The notes: generated by a model from the letters alone, not told the origin. A stretch of 64,000 nucleotides of DNA from Clostridium sp. Marseille-Q2269 (GCF_943736985.1 NZ_CALSFS010000002.1:186001-250000); one strand, 5' to 3'; numbered from the stretch's first letter, positions 1 to 11,113 are shown. Program-made: numbers and translations.

Positions 1-157
1 ATATGATAATTATACATAAACTAAATGATATTTACAACATAATCTCTATTTTACTTTAAAATACTCTATTTTACAAATGGAATTATAGCATAATTTACAC
101 TTTTCAGATTATTATCTTATTATATCCATTAACATAATTTTAGTTTTAGTATTCCCT

Positions 158-1159
158 TTATTTAGTAGTATATTTATAAAGTCCTTCTTCAAATATTTGT
201 CTTATCTTTTCTACATCATAATTTGTCTTAGATAAAGCCAATGCTAGCTTTATTCTTGCCTTTTGTCCTGGAAGACTATCTCCAAATATTACTCCCATTT
301 TTCTTAATTGTTTTCCTCCACCTTCATAACCATATGTATCTAATACTCTACCTTCATAACATCTTGAAACTAATACTACTGGTATATTTTTATCTATAGC
401 TCTTTTTATACCTGGCACCATATTAGGAGGTACATTACCTCTTCCCATAGCTTCTATTACTAACCCTTTATAGTCCTTATCTAAGCAAAAATCTATAAAA
501 CTTGAATCTATGCCTGATACACATTTTATAAGAGCTACATTACTTTCTATCTTATCAATTTCTATATGCTGTTTTTTTAATCTTTCTCTATAAAATATCA
601 CTTGATTGTTATCCACTATACCTATAGGACCAAATATGGGACTCTTAAAAGTATTTAATGCAGTAGAATTAGATTTAGTAACCTCACTTGCACAATTCAA
701 CTCATCATTTAAGCACACTAGTACACCTTTCCCTACAGCCTCTTTAGATATAGCAGTACAAATAGAGGCTGCTAAATTAGAAGGACCGTCATATCCCAAT
801 TCTGAACTACTTCTCATTGCTCCTGTAACGATTACAGGCTTATCAGTTTTTATAGTCAAATCTAGAAGATAAGCTGTTTCTTCCAAAGAATCAGTGCCAT
901 GAGTAACTACTACTCCACAAATATCTTCCCTTTTTAATATTTCATTTATGTATTTTGATAAATCCATCATTTGGTAAGGAGTTATATAAGGACTTGGACA
1001 ATTAGAGAATTCGTAATTTTCTATATCTGCATACTCCTCAATTCCTGTTACCATGGCCATAATTTCTTCCCCAGATAGACTTGGTACTGCCGCCTTTATT
1101 CTAGGGTCTACTTTCATAGAAATAGTACCTCCATTAAAAACAACTGCTACTTTTTTCAT
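158..1159 (-). CDS. L-asparaginase, type I family
   Basis: Probably hydrolyses L-asparagine to aspartate and ammonia in the cytoplasm. About 333 residues, normal for the bacterial type I family. Both family signatures are present: an N-terminal NGGTIS with the nucleophilic Thr near residue 12, and THGTDSLEETA near residues 86-96 with the second Thr and Asp. No signal peptide is visible, which fits the cytoplasmic type. The start is the ATG at 1159 because a G-rich ribosome site (GGGGGGAAG) lies just upstream; the longer frame would translate that site. Transcribed alone, leftward. A related amidase specificity cannot be excluded. Confidence 0.9.
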   Translation of the reverse strand: MKKVAVVFNGGTISMKVDPRIKAAVPSLSGEEIMAMVTGIEEYADIENYEFSNCPSPYITPYQMMDLSKYINEILKREDICGVVVTHGTDSLEETAYLLDLTIKTDKPVIVTGAMRSSSELGYDGPSNLAASICTAISKEAVGKGVLVCLNDELNCASEVTKSNSTALNTFKSPIFGPIGIVDNNQVIFYRERLKKQHIEIDKIESNVALIKCVSGIDSSFIDFCLDKDYKGLVIEAMGRGNVPPNMVPGIKRAIDKNIPVVLVSRCYEGRVLDTYGYEGGGKQLRKMGVIFGDSLPGQKARIKLALALSKTNYDVEKIRQIFEEGLYKYTTK

Positions 1160-1180
1160 AACTTCTAAACTTCCCCCCAA

Positions 1181-1816
1181 TTAATAATTTTTATTATATA
1201 ACACCTTAATAAAAATTCATTGAAATTTTTTGTTTTTATTATAAAATGTTCCAAACTAATTATACATTTTTACACTGCACATGTCACTAATTAAAGAATT
1301 TACTATATAACAGTTTTTAAGAGCATATTATTAAAGTAAAAAACTTTTATCAAACAATATTTATCAAAATAATAATAATCATATAATATAATTATATATT
1401 TGCAATATTTTAGAACGAAAATCTCAATTTATAATCAAATGGGAAAGGATCATTAAAATCCGTTTTAAATCTTATATAATTAAATATATCTCACTATTAA
1501 AATATATTTAATTGAAATGTTATATTGTCCAAAATATTATAAACTAAACATTATAAAAAATGTTTTTAATATTGTAGTAAGGAAGGATTAACATTATTAT
1601 GGGAAATAAAGAAATTTATTCATACCAAAGTATTACTGTTTTTAAAATCTATAATACCTCATTTGTGAACTAATATTTAAGCATAAGATAACTAATTCTT
1701 TAGCTTAAATATTAGGACACAAATATTAGTATTATTTATCTTTATACTCATCTATCCATTCAAGATATTTATTTTTAAATCCTTAACCTTTAAAAATATG
1801 TTAAATCACAATATAC
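1181..1816. other. Intergenic gap with inverted repeats
   Basis: About 640 bases of very AT-rich DNA without a convincing gene. It holds a 12-bp inverted repeat (arms 1478-1489 and 1502-1513) and a perfect 13-bp inverted repeat (arms 1670-1682 and 1703-1715, 20-base loop). A 24-codon plus-strand frame at 1599-1673 ends at the edge of the second repeat. No strong T-run follows either repeat, so terminator function is not clear. Confidence 0.5.
1670..1715. repeat. Perfect 13-bp inverted repeat
   Basis: The arm CTAATATTTAAGC pairs exactly with GCTTAAATATTAG across a 20-base loop. It lies about 100 bases beyond the 3' end of spoIVA, so it could act as a weak terminator or 3'-end stabiliser of that transcript. 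There is no adjacent T-tract. Confidence 0.5.
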
Positions 1817-3298
1817 TTATAATATGATACAAATAAGACCTCCATTACCCTCATTTATTATCTTTTGAAGGGTCTTTTGTATCTTAATCTGAACATCTTC
1901 TGGCATTCTATATAATTTATTTTGTAACCCTTCTTTAACCAATACTTCTAAAGATTTTCCAAACATATTACTTTGCCATATCTTTGATGGATCTGTTTCA
2001 AATTCTTCCAATAATGATTTTAGCATTTCTTCACTTTCTTTTTCTGTTCCCATTATTGGAGATACTTCTGTTTCAATATCAGCTCTTATAAGATGTAATG
2101 AAGGTGCACTAGCTTTTAATTTAACTCCATATCTGCTTCCTTGTTTTACTATTTCGGGTTCCTCCAATTTCATTTCTGTAAGTTGTGGTGCTACTAATCC
2201 ATATCCTGTTTCCTTTACATCATCTAAAGCTTCTGCTATCTTATCATATTCTATTTTAGCTTTATTCATAGTTTCTACTATTTTTAATAAATCATTTTCA
2301 TTTTGTATTTCTCTATCACAAACTTCTCCTAATATTTTATAAAATAATCCTTCTTTTGGTTTTAAAGCTATTATTGCTGTTCCTTCTCCCATATTCATTT
2401 CATTTAATGAAGAATCGTCTAAGAATTCAAATTCAGATAAATTTTCCATGGATTTTTTTATGTCTCGTACTTTATATATTTCCTTTGCCATATTTTTTAC
2501 TACATTTATGAAGTCTTCTTTTAACCAATGTTGTGGCTTCAGCTCTTCTATCCAAGCTGGCATATCTATATTTACTTCCTTTATAGGAAATTCTTTAAGT
2601 ACTCTTTGGAAAACATTAGTCATATCTTCTTCTTTCATGTTTAATATATCCATAGTTTGTACTGGAACATCATACTTCTCCTCAAGACTCTTTCTTAGAT
2701 CTATAGTCTCTGGTTCATATGGATGTGCTGAATTTAACACCATTATAAAAGGCTTATTTATAGATTTTAGCTCATCTACAACTCTTTCTTCTACCTCTAC
2801 ATAACTTTCTCTATCTATATCAGTTATAGATCCATCTGTGGTAATTACAAGTCCTATGGTAGAATGTTCATTTATAACTTTTTTAGTGCCAATCTCTGCC
2901 GCCTCTTCAAAAGGTATTTCGTAATCATACCATGGCGTTGTCACCATCTTAGGTTTATCTTCTTGTTCCATATATCCCATTGATCCATTTACAATATACC
3001 CTACACAGTCCACCATTCTAACTTTAAACTTGGTGTCATTTTCTAGGCTTACTTCTACAGCTTCATTAGGTACAAATTTAGGTTCTGTAGTATGGATAGC
3101 TTTTCCTGAAGAACTTTGTGGAAGTTCATCTTTAGCCCTTTGTTTCTTATAAGCATTTTCTATCTTTGGTATAACCATTTTTTCCATGAATTTCTTTATA
3201 AATGTAGATTTTCCTGTTCTAACAGGTCCTACTACTCCTACATAGATATCACCTTGGGTTCTTTCTGCTATATCTTTGTATATATTAAAATTATCCAA
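1817..3298 (-). CDS. spoIVA: Stage IV sporulation protein A (spore coat morphogenetic ATPase)
   Basis: SpoIVA polymerises on the outer forespore membrane in the mother cell and forms the base for coat assembly and cortex formation. The 493-residue length matches the family. A Walker A motif GPVRTGKST sits at about residues 24-32, followed by the conserved DCVGY and a C-terminal region ending in hydrophobic residues, as in the family. The start is TTG: a run of six G lies six bases upstream and no ATG is suitably placed. In other spore formers it is expressed under sigma-E; a poor sigma-E-like element is noted upstream. It is monocistronic here. Confidence 0.96.
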   Translation of the reverse strand: MDNFNIYKDIAERTQGDIYVGVVGPVRTGKSTFIKKFMEKMVIPKIENAYKKQRAKDELPQSSSGKAIHTTEPKFVPNEAVEVSLENDTKFKVRMVDCVGYIVNGSMGYMEQEDKPKMVTTPWYDYEIPFEEAAEIGTKKVINEHSTIGLVITTDGSITDIDRESYVEVEERVVDELKSINKPFIMVLNSAHPYEPETIDLRKSLEEKYDVPVQTMDILNMKEEDMTNVFQRVLKEFPIKEVNIDMPAWIEELKPQHWLKEDFINVVKNMAKEIYKVRDIKKSMENLSEFEFLDDSSLNEMNMGEGTAIIALKPKEGLFYKILGEVCDREIQNENDLLKIVETMNKAKIEYDKIAEALDDVKETGYGLVAPQLTEMKLEEPEIVKQGSRYGVKLKASAPSLHLIRADIETEVSPIMGTEKESEEMLKSLLEEFETDPSKIWQSNMFGKSLEVLVKEGLQNKLYRMPEDVQIKIQKTLQKIINEGNGGLICIIL

Positions 3299-3332
3299 AT
3301 TATACCCCCCAATATTATAATATTAACAGTAT

Positions 3333-3362
3333 ATATATACTTTTTAGCAGTAAAAGTTATTC
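3333..3362 (-). promoter_or_regulatory. Possible sigma-E-type promoter of spoIVA
   Basis: On the minus strand GAATAAC (3362-3356) and GTATATAT (3340-3333) are 15 bases apart, loosely resembling the sigma-E -35 and -10 elements. The expectation of sigma-E control comes from B. subtilis; the sequence match is only partial. Confidence 0.28.
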
Positions 3363-3433
3363 CTAAAAAATAAATTTTCTTAAATTATTTTTATAAATAT
3401 ATATGTGTTTAGCTAATTTTTAATGTTTTAATA

Positions 3434-3477
3434 AAAAAGCACTGTGAAAATTCAAATAATATTTTCACAGTGCTTTT
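3434..3477 (-). terminator. Rho-independent terminator of the der-gpsA transcript
   Basis: A long stem (AAGCACTGTGAAAAT with its complement) is followed on the minus strand by a T-run. It lies between the gpsA stop and the spoIVA start, so it isolates spoIVA from the upstream operon. Confidence 0.85.
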
Positions 3478-3539
3478 ATAATTAATTTTTATTTTTTAAT
3501 TTTACTATATCCATGTTGTAACATAAATTACATTACAGA

Positions 3540-4538
3540 TTATATTATTTCTCTTTTTTTATCTCTAGTCATTAACTCGTAAACTCCATAATTAGGCTCT
3601 TTATTTTCAAATAAAACCTTATATAACACATCTGTTATAGGCATTTCTACATTTAACTTTTCTTTCAATGTATAAAAAGCTCTACAAGCTTTAATGCCTT
3701 CTACCACCATCCCTATTTCTTCTATAGCTTTTTCCGTGCTATAACCTTTACCTATTAATATACCAGCTCTTCTATTTCTACTATGGATACTTGTACAAGT
3801 AACAATTAGATCTCCTATTCCTGTAAGTCCTGAGAATGTTTCCTTTTCTCCACCAAGTCTTTCACCTATTCTTATTATTTCACTCATTCCCCTTGTCATT
3901 AAGGCGGCTTTAGTATTATCTCCATATCCTATACCATCAGATACGCCTGCAGCTAAAGCTATAATATTCTTAACAGCTCCTCCTATTTCCACCCCTATTA
4001 AATCATTATTAGTATATACTCTAAATTTATTAGTCATAAAAAGATCTTGAACTTTTTCAGCTTTATCCATATGTTTTGAAGATACAACTACTGTAGTAGG
4101 TATGTCTTGGGCTACCTCTTCTGCATGACTAGGACCCGACAATACCACTATAGGATTATAAGGTAATTCTTCTTCTATAACCTGTGATAACCTTTTCCCT
4201 GTACCTTCTTCTATACCTTTAGCTATAGTTACTATTATTTGATCTTCTTTTATAAAAGGTTTAATTTTCTTGCATAATTGTCTTATTACGTGGGAAGGCA
4301 CCGCCAATACTATAAATTCACATTTTTCCATGCTTTTTTCTATTTCATTATAGGCCTTTATACCTGCAGGTATTACAATCTTTGGTAAATACTTTATATT
4401 TTCTTTTTTAAGATTGATATCATCGACTATATTGTTATTTCTATGCCATATGTTAATATTAAGTCCCTTTTTACCTAGCATTATGGCTAAAGCTGTACCA
4501 AAACTACCTGCCCCTAAAAAGCAAACTTTTGAATCCAT
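3540..4538 (-). CDS. gpsA: Glycerol-3-phosphate dehydrogenase [NAD(P)+]
   Basis: Reduces dihydroxyacetone phosphate to sn-glycerol-3-phosphate for phospholipid synthesis. The N-terminus has the dinucleotide-binding fold with [10 protein letters not shown], and the catalytic-domain block [13 protein letters not shown] is present. Length is about 332 residues, as expected. The ATG at 4538 is preferred over one three codons earlier, because AAAGGA abuts the upstream ATG but is nine bases from this one. It follows der with a hairpin-containing 140-base gap; the linkage of der and gpsA is common in Clostridia. Confidence 0.95.
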   Translation of the reverse strand: MDSKVCFLGAGSFGTALAIMLGKKGLNINIWHRNNNIVDDINLKKENIKYLPKIVIPAGIKAYNEIEKSMEKCEFIVLAVPSHVIRQLCKKIKPFIKEDQIIVTIAKGIEEGTGKRLSQVIEEELPYNPIVVLSGPSHAEEVAQDIPTTVVVSSKHMDKAEKVQDLFMTNKFRVYTNNDLIGVEIGGAVKNIIALAAGVSDGIGYGDNTKAALMTRGMSEIIRIGERLGGEKETFSGLTGIGDLIVTCTSIHSRNRRAGILIGKGYSTEKAIEEIGMVVEGIKACRAFYTLKEKLNVEMPITDVLYKVLFENKEPNYGVYELMTRDKKREII

Positions 4539-4602
4539 TTTATTCATTCCTTTCCCAAATTGATTATCAAAATGCGTTATAATTTTATATTTATATTAAA
4601 AA

Positions 4603-4668
4603 TCCTATACATTAACTGTCACTTAAAACTTTTTATAAAGCAATTTTTAGTGACAGCTAACTATAGGA
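4603..4668 (-). other. Intercistronic hairpin between der and gpsA
   Basis: Arms around TCCTAT...CTGTCACT and AGTGACAG...ATAGGA can fold into a long imperfect stem. There is no T-run, so it more likely stabilises or processes the der-gpsA mRNA than terminates it. Confidence 0.5.
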
Positions 4669-4679
4669 CATGTTAAGGT

Positions 4680-5999
4680 TTATTTCTCTTTTCTTTCTCT
4701 AAATTCTAATTTTATTCCTGTACCTTGGAAATCAAAATTCTCTCTTAATTGATTTTCTAAATATCTTTGATATGAGAAATGTATGCAAGCTGGATCATTT
4801 ACAAAGAAAACAAAAGTTGGTGGCTTAGTTCCTATTTGAGTTACATAATAAATTTTTAATCTTTTCGTTCCTATTACAGGCGGTTCTTTCATCATAATAG
4901 CTTGACTTATTATATCATTTAAAACTCCTGTTTTTATTCTCTTTGTATAATTATCATAACATTCTTTAGAAGTTTTTAATACTTTTACAACTCTTTGACC
5001 TGTTTTGGCAGATATAAATAAATATTTTGCATAAGGCATAAATGCTAAATTAACTTGTAATTCTTTTTTGAATTTATCCATAGTCTTATCGTCTTTTTCT
5101 ACTAAGTCCCATTTATTAACTATAACCAAAATAGCTTTATTTAAGTCATGGGCATATCCTATTATCTTTTGATCCTGTTCAGATACACCTTCAGTAGCAT
5201 CTATCATAAGAATACATACATCTGCTCTTTCTACCGATGCATATGTTCTTATTACCGAATATCTTTCTATTTCTTCTTTAACTTTACTTTTACGTCTTAA
5301 TCCTGCTGTATCTATTAAAGTAAACTGTCCAAACTCTGTATCTACATAACTATCTATAGAATCTCTTGTGGTACCTGGAATATTACTTACTATAAGTCTT
5401 TCTTCTCCTAATAATTTATTTATAAGAGAAGATTTTCCTACATTTGGTTTACCTATAAAGGCTATATTTATTCTTTCTTCATCTTCTTGTGCTGATTTAT
5501 CATCTTTAAAGTATTCTACAACTCTATCTAACATATCACCTAATCCTAAGGCTTGTGAAGATGATATAGTTACAGGATCTCCTATACCTAAATTATAAAA
5601 CTCATAGGCATTATCTTCGTCCTTTAATTTATCAATCTTATTTACCACTAATACCACAGGTTTTTTACTTTTTCTAAGCATCTGTGCTACTTCTTCATCT
5701 GCTGGAGCTAATCCTTCTTTTCCATCTACTAAAAATATTATTACATTAGCCATTTCTATAGCTATCTGTGCCTGTCTTCTCATTTGAGATATTATTATAT
5801 CTTCACTTTTTGGCTCTATACCACCTGTGTCTATCATTGTAAACTTATAATTTAGCCATTCTGCCTCCGCATAAATTCTATCTCTTGTTACTCCTGGTGT
5901 ATCTTGTACTATGGCTATTCTTTTTCCTGCTAATTTATTGAATAGTGTAGATTTCCCTACATTGGGTCTTCCTACTATTACAACTATTGGTTTTCCCAT
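4680..5999 (-). CDS. der: Ribosome biogenesis GTPase Der (EngA)
   Basis: Essential GTPase for maturation of the 50S ribosomal subunit. The two tandem G domains that define Der are both present: GRPNVGKST near residues 8-16 and GKPNVGKSS near 183-191, each followed by DTPG/DTAG and NKxD motifs. The C-terminal KH-like domain follows. The 439 residues are standard. A good ribosome site (AAGGAGG) precedes the ATG. Only two bases separate its start from the stop of the DUF512 gene, so the two are co-transcribed. Confidence 0.97.
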   Translation of the reverse strand: MGKPIVVIVGRPNVGKSTLFNKLAGKRIAIVQDTPGVTRDRIYAEAEWLNYKFTMIDTGGIEPKSEDIIISQMRRQAQIAIEMANVIIFLVDGKEGLAPADEEVAQMLRKSKKPVVLVVNKIDKLKDEDNAYEFYNLGIGDPVTISSSQALGLGDMLDRVVEYFKDDKSAQEDEERINIAFIGKPNVGKSSLINKLLGEERLIVSNIPGTTRDSIDSYVDTEFGQFTLIDTAGLRRKSKVKEEIERYSVIRTYASVERADVCILMIDATEGVSEQDQKIIGYAHDLNKAILVIVNKWDLVEKDDKTMDKFKKELQVNLAFMPYAKYLFISAKTGQRVVKVLKTSKECYDNYTKRIKTGVLNDIISQAIMMKEPPVIGTKRLKIYYVTQIGTKPPTFVFFVNDPACIHFSYQRYLENQLRENFDFQGTGIKLEFRERKEK

Positions 6000-6001
6000 T
6001 T

Positions 6002-7336
6002 TTATTCCTCCTTGCTATATTTGTTTATTATATCTATTAAGTCTTCTCCTGTATAATCACATACTAAAATTTCTCTTTTTAAACTCTTGCTTAATTCTTT
6101 TAGTGTTACGTCATCTAAGAAAACTTGCTCTGATATATCAGCTAATTCATATCCTTTTCTAAGCATTACATCTGGAATTATAACATACTTTCCTAAATTT
6201 TTCTCCTTAGTTTGTTCTATTATATCCTTAGCTGTTATAAGTCCAGCTACAGTAATGGTCTTTCCAAAAAAATTATTGTCTATTTTTATAACTTCTATAT
6301 TTATATAATTATTATGATTACTTATTATTGTACTAGCTTCCAATATTTCTTTATATGCAGATTGTCCTGTTATAATTGAAAAACTTCCTTTACATATGGG
6401 TGAAAGTTGTTTTAAATTATCTCTTATATTATTTCTAAATATCCTTATAACACCTACACCATCTTCTAATTGATGAAATTTATCATAAAATTCTTCTGCT
6501 GGTATTTCTCTTTCTGCTATAACATAAAATTCATCAGATAATCTTACAAAAGGCTTTCCTATTTCTTTTACAAATTTATCCTGACATTTTTCTACCATAT
6601 CCAATTCCTTATTAGCAGTTACTTTATTAAAGAGTTCAAATTCATATAAATCTTCTCTAAATTTTGTAACTCCAATAGGAACTACAGCTAAATTTTCTAC
6701 TTGTGGATAAAGAGCATATAAATTCTTTATGGTTCTTATTAGTTCTTCTCCATTATTTAGCCCGGGACATAATACTACTTGGCAATTCATTTTTATCCCG
6801 CCTTGAGCTAACTTTTTCATTCTTTCATATATGTTTCCTGCAAATCTATTATTTAAAAGTTTAACTCTCAACTCTGGATTTGTAGTATGTACCGATATGT
6901 TTATAGGACTTATTTTATAATCTATTATTCTATCTATATCTTCTTCTTTCATATTTGTAAGAGTAAGAAAATTACCTTGAAGAAAAGATAATCTTGAGTC
7001 ATCATCTTTAAAATAAAGAGTTTTTCTCATACCCTTTGGTAGTTGATCTATAAAACAAAACAAACAATTATTATGGCATCTTTGAGGTATATCAAGTATA
7101 GCCTCTTTAAATTCTATTCCTAAATCTTCATCATAGTCTTTTTCTATTTCAAGCTCCCAAATTTCACCATTGTTTTTTTCTATATTAACTTCTAAATATT
7201 CGTCGCAAATTAAAAATTTATAATCTATTATATCTTTAACAGGCTTATCATTTATAGAAATTAAAAAATCTCCTTTTTCTATTTCAAGTTCTTCTGCTAT
7301 ACTACCTCTTTCTACCTTTAGTATTTCCTTTTTCAT
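6002..7336 (-). CDS. DUF512 family radical-SAM-like protein with N-terminal PDZ domain
   Basis: A conserved clostridial protein next to der. Residues 1-70 resemble a PDZ domain ([16 protein letters not shown], then SINDKPV). A cysteine cluster C-x3-C-x2-C at about residues 87-94 (CHNNCLFC) is typical of a radical-SAM iron-sulfur site, and the C-terminal half is the DUF512 region. The substrate is unknown. The start is the ATG at 7336 because GGAG lies eight bases upstream; an earlier in-frame ATG lacks a site. It is first in a likely operon with der and gpsA. Confidence 0.85.
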   Translation of the reverse strand: MKKEILKVERGSIAEELEIEKGDFLISINDKPVKDIIDYKFLICDEYLEVNIEKNNGEIWELEIEKDYDEDLGIEFKEAILDIPQRCHNNCLFCFIDQLPKGMRKTLYFKDDDSRLSFLQGNFLTLTNMKEEDIDRIIDYKISPINISVHTTNPELRVKLLNNRFAGNIYERMKKLAQGGIKMNCQVVLCPGLNNGEELIRTIKNLYALYPQVENLAVVPIGVTKFREDLYEFELFNKVTANKELDMVEKCQDKFVKEIGKPFVRLSDEFYVIAEREIPAEEFYDKFHQLEDGVGVIRIFRNNIRDNLKQLSPICKGSFSIITGQSAYKEILEASTIISNHNNYINIEVIKIDNNFFGKTITVAGLITAKDIIEQTKEKNLGKYVIIPDVMLRKGYELADISEQVFLDDVTLKELSKSLKREILVCDYTGEDLIDIINKYSKEE

Positions 7337-7687
7337 TTTTTCAACTCCAAATTTTATATTTATCATTACATTATATTACATTAATATAGTAATTTAGTCA
7401 ATTTACAACCAAAAAATAAAATAAATGATACTTTAATCCCATTAATATTTATATCATTAAAATGATAAAGTATACAATACTATTTATAATATTATTTTTT
7501 ATTTTTAAAAATATTATAGATATGCAATACTAATAGATAAAAAACTTCTAAGATTTATAAAAACTTAATATCTGAAATACATGCTTTTATAAACCTTAGA
7601 AGTATTATGAAGTATGTTTAAATAATCTTAATCTGATAGATTAACCATATTTTGCTCTTTTTAATATTTTTTATATCACTTAGAATT
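7337..7687. other. Intergenic gap with phoU-distal hairpin
   Basis: About 350 AT-rich bases between phoU and the DUF512 gene. The only clear structure is a hairpin with arms 7545-7562 and 7585-7602 (CTTCTAAG... with ...CTTAGAAG), placed after phoU and therefore the probable end of the pst transcript. No further gene is seen. Confidence 0.5.
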
Positions 7688-8341
7688 TTATTCATTCATA
7701 TCTATGTGTTCTCCAGTTATTAAATAGATAGTCCACTCACATATATTAGTAGCATGGTCTGCTATTCTCTCTAAATATTTACATACAAATAAAAATTGAG
7801 TAAGTTGGTTTATACTTTCTTTATTTTCTATCATAGTGTCTATAGATTCTTTGAAGGCTATTTTATAAATATTATCTATTTCATTGTCTAAAGCACAGGC
7901 TTTATAAGCACCTTCTTTGTTTTCATTCACATAAGAATCTAAGGACTCTTTTATCATATTTTGCACTAAATCTGCCATCTTAGGTATCTTGATTAGGGGC
8001 TTAACATATTCTTCATCTTTTATTTTTTTTGCTATTTTAGCTATATCCACTGCATGATCTGCCATTCTTTCTAAATCTGTAATAATTTTTAGTGTAGTAA
8101 ATATTTTTCTTAGATCTGTAGCTAGCGGTTGTTCTTTTGCTATAAGAACTATGCATTCATCTTCTATACTTTTTTCTAAATCATCTACTAGATCATCATT
8201 TTTTATGACTTCTTCAGCTAACTTGTCATCTTTTTTTACTAATGCTTGGATGCAAGTATTTATTTGTTTTTCTACAATGCTCCCCATTCTTAATATACTA
8301 TTGTGAAGCGTTAGAAGTTCTTTATCAAATGCCTTTCTCAA
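7688..8341 (-). CDS. phoU: Phosphate-specific transport regulator PhoU
   Basis: PhoU couples the Pst transporter to the PhoR kinase and dampens the Pho response when phosphate is plentiful. The 217 residues form the usual two three-helix PhoU repeats, with E/D-rich metal-binding signatures such as DLERMADHAVDIAK and KYLERIADHATNICEW. The start is TTG, with AAAGGGGA eight bases upstream; the nearby ATG is out of frame. It is the last gene of the pstSCAB-phoU cluster, 28 bases after pstB. Confidence 0.96.
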   Translation of the reverse strand: MRKAFDKELLTLHNSILRMGSIVEKQINTCIQALVKKDDKLAEEVIKNDDLVDDLEKSIEDECIVLIAKEQPLATDLRKIFTTLKIITDLERMADHAVDIAKIAKKIKDEEYVKPLIKIPKMADLVQNMIKESLDSYVNENKEGAYKACALDNEIDNIYKIAFKESIDTMIENKESINQLTQFLFVCKYLERIADHATNICEWTIYLITGEHIDMNE

Positions 8342-8369
8342 TACATTCGTCCCCTTTCATTAATTAAAT

Positions 8370-9119
8370 CTAACCAAACCTTCCTGTTATATAATCTTCT
8401 GTTCTTTTATCTTTAGGTTTATAAAACAATTCCTTAGTTTCTCCTACTTCTATTACTTCTCCATTTAAGAAAAATGCTGTATTATCAGATATTCTTCCTG
8501 CTTGTTGCATATTATGTGTTACTATTATAACAGTATATTTATCTTTAAGTTCATCCATAAGTTCTTCTACTTTAAGGGTTGATATAGGATCTAATGCTGA
8601 AGTTGGCTCATCCATTAACAATATTTCTGGTTCTACTGCCAATGTTCTGGCTATACAAAGTCTTTGCTGCTGCCCTCCTGATAAACCTAAAGCATTCTTT
8701 TTAAGCCTATCTTTTACTTCTTCCCATAGTGCTGCTCCTTTTAAGCTTTTTTCTATTATTTCATCTAGCCTATCTTTAGATTTTATTCCATGAATTCTAG
8801 GCCCATAAGCTATATTATCATATATTGACATAGGAAATGGATTAGGATTCTGAAACACCATTCCTATTTTTTTTCTAAGATCTATTACATCATAATCTTT
8901 ATATATATCTTTTCCTTCGTAATATACTGTTCCCTCTATTTTTACAGAGTCTATCAAATCATTCATTCTATTTATAGTTCTTAAAAATGTAGATTTTCCA
9001 CATCCTGAAGGCCCTATTAAAGCAGTAACTCTGTTTTTTTCTATATTCATATTTATATTTTTTAGAGCTTTCACATTACCATAATATAAGTTTAAATTTT
9101 CCGTTTTAATAATTGTCAT
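8370..9119 (-). CDS. pstB: Phosphate ABC transporter ATP-binding protein
   Basis: ATPase of the high-affinity phosphate importer. Walker [10 protein letters not shown] near residues 36-44, the ABC signature LSGGQQQR and Walker [14 protein letters not shown] are all intact, and [15 protein letters not shown] is typical of PstB. The 249 residues are standard length. A strong ribosome site (AAGGAGGG) precedes the ATG. It lies 12 bases after pstA and is plainly co-transcribed with it. Confidence 0.98.
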   Translation of the reverse strand: MTIIKTENLNLYYGNVKALKNINMNIEKNRVTALIGPSGCGKSTFLRTINRMNDLIDSVKIEGTVYYEGKDIYKDYDVIDLRKKIGMVFQNPNPFPMSIYDNIAYGPRIHGIKSKDRLDEIIEKSLKGAALWEEVKDRLKKNALGLSGGQQQRLCIARTLAVEPEILLMDEPTSALDPISTLKVEELMDELKDKYTVIIVTHNMQQAGRISDNTAFFLNGEVIEVGETKELFYKPKDKRTEDYITGRFG

Positions 9120-9131
9120 GCTTTTCCCTCC

Positions 9132-10016
9132 TTAATTGTCCCCTGTATACATTTTGTGTATTTTTTTACCTATTATTCTAGCTAATATATTAAATACTAA
9201 AACCATTATGATCAAAACTGCAGAAGTTCCATTGGCTATCTTAGTAGCATCTGGTATCATAGCTTCTGAGTTTACTTTCCATATATAAACTGCTAATGTT
9301 TCTGCTGGTCTCATTAAATTAAGTGGGAAAGCTTTGGATGTTACATTAGCTGAAAATTTCAAACTAGGTGCACTCATTCCTGCTGTATATAAAAGTGCCG
9401 CTGCTTCTCCAAATATTCTTCCTGCTGCTAATATTATTCCTGTTAAAATTTGAGGAATAGCAGACGGAAGTATTACTCTTTTTATAGTCTGAAATCTTGT
9501 AGCTCCTAAACCTAAACTGGCTTCCTTTATTCCTTTTGAAGCTGACTTTATTGCATTTTCACTTACTCTAGTTAGAGATGGTAAATTTAATATTGATATG
9601 GCTAGAGCTCCTGATAAAAGAGTAAAGCCCCAATTAGTCATTTTTACAAAAACTAAGAATCCAAATAGCCCTACTACTATAGATGGTAAAGAAGCCATAG
9701 TCTCTATAGATACTCTAACCACGTTTAAAAAGAATCCTTCTTTAGCATACTCTGCAAGATATATTCCAGCCCCTATTCCTATAGGTACTGTAATTACTAA
9801 AGATACTAAAAGCATGTAAAAAGAATTAAATAACTGAGGACCGATTCCTCCTCCTGCCTCCCCTATTTTAGGATCAGAAAATAAAAATTCTAAATTTATT
9901 GTACCTAATCCTTTTATTAATATATACCCTATAAGTACTAATAATAATAAGACAACTGCTGCTGAAATAATATACAATATAGTGGTCCAAATTTTATCTA
10001 TTAATTTAGAATTCAT
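9132..10016 (-). CDS. pstA: Phosphate ABC transporter permease PstA
   Basis: Membrane subunit of the phosphate importer. About six hydrophobic segments span the 294 residues, and the cytoplasmic coupling loop (EASLGLGATRFQTIKRVILPSA) is present. Its ATG overlaps the pstC stop in a TAATG arrangement, so translation is probably coupled to pstC. Confidence 0.96.
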   Translation of the reverse strand: MNSKLIDKIWTTILYIISAAVVLLLLVLIGYILIKGLGTINLEFLFSDPKIGEAGGGIGPQLFNSFYMLLVSLVITVPIGIGAGIYLAEYAKEGFFLNVVRVSIETMASLPSIVVGLFGFLVFVKMTNWGFTLLSGALAISILNLPSLTRVSENAIKSASKGIKEASLGLGATRFQTIKRVILPSAIPQILTGIILAAGRIFGEAAALLYTAGMSAPSLKFSANVTSKAFPLNLMRPAETLAVYIWKVNSEAMIPDATKIANGTSAVLIIMVLVFNILARIIGKKIHKMYTGDN

Positions 10017-10939
10017 TAATCTTCCCTCCTTCTACCTATAATTCTAATTACTATTATAAATAAGAAAGACATTATTAGAAGCAAAAATGCCAATGCCCAA
10101 AGTGCATCATTCCATGTGGTTCCTGGTATAGTATTTGACATATCCATAGTAATGACGCCTGTTATTGTAGAGGCAGGATTTAATAACTTATTAGGAAATT
10201 TAACAGAATTTCCTATTACCATTTGAACAGCCAAAGCTTCACCAAAAGCTCTTGCAAGACCTAATATAATACCTGTTAATATTCCATTTTTAGCTGATGG
10301 TACTATAACTTTACTTATAGTTTGCCATCTAGTTGCTCCTAGTCCGTATGAAGCTTGTAAATAAGATTTAGGAATTACCTTTATTGCATCTACAGCAATA
10401 CTAGCTATAGTTGGCAATATCATTATACTTAAAACTACTATTCCTGCTAAAATACTAAAACCTGTTCCTCCAAAAAATTTTTTTATAATTGGTAATAATA
10501 TGCTTATTCCCAACCATCCATATACTACTGAAGGAATGCCTACAAATAATTCCAAAGCAGGCTTTAAAACTTTTTCTCCTAATTTAGGGGATATATAATT
10601 TATAAATATAGCTAATGCTATACTTATTGGAGCACTTAATATTACTGCCCCTATAGATACAAAAATGGATCCTGTTATAAAGTTTAGTGCTCCAAATTTA
10701 GGGATATCACTATCTGGACTCCAATTAGTAGAAAATAAAAACTCTTTTAAAGAATATCCCTTTGAAAATATTGATATACCTTTTAATGCTACAAAAAATA
10801 TTATGGAAAGAGTTAAAAAAACTATTAACATTCCGCATACAGTTGATAAACCTCTTCCTATGTATTCATTTCTAAAATTTTTTAAAAAATTTCTTTTGGA
10901 TAGCCCTTTATTATAAATACTTCTTTTAGTTATATTCAT
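10016..10939 (-). CDS. pstC: Phosphate ABC transporter permease PstC
   Basis: The partner membrane subunit to PstA. It has a longer N-terminal cytoplasmic stretch before the first membrane segment, as in the PstC family, and the coupling loop ASYGLGATRWQTISKVIVPSA. Length is 307 residues. It is separated from pstS by about 170 bases that hold a strong hairpin, a layout that usually lets more PstS than permease be made. Confidence 0.96.
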   Translation of the reverse strand: MNITKRSIYNKGLSKRNFLKNFRNEYIGRGLSTVCGMLIVFLTLSIIFFVALKGISIFSKGYSLKEFLFSTNWSPDSDIPKFGALNFITGSIFVSIGAVILSAPISIALAIFINYISPKLGEKVLKPALELFVGIPSVVYGWLGISILLPIIKKFFGGTGFSILAGIVVLSIMILPTIASIAVDAIKVIPKSYLQASYGLGATRWQTISKVIVPSAKNGILTGIILGLARAFGEALAVQMVIGNSVKFPNKLLNPASTITGVITMDMSNTIPGTTWNDALWALAFLLLIMSFLFIIVIRIIGRRRED

Positions 10940-10964
10940 AAATCATCTTCCTCTAATAATTATT

Positions 10965-11002
10965 TTCAATGGGGCTATAAATCTTGTATAAGCCCCATTG
11001 AA
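10965..11002 (-). other. Hairpin between pstS and pstC (attenuator or mRNA stabiliser)
   Basis: A perfect 12-bp stem (TTCAATGGGGCT with AGCCCCATTGAA) lies between pstS and pstC with no strong T-run. By position it is likely to protect pstS mRNA or partly terminate, giving an excess of the binding protein. Confidence 0.65.
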
Positions 11003-11113
11003 ATGCTTAGTTCCCTATTTTAAAATCTTGTTTATAAATAATTGGATTAATTTATAAACCATTAGCACCATAAAACTTTATTTAAATATTAATACTTTAT
11101 TAAATTCTAAATA

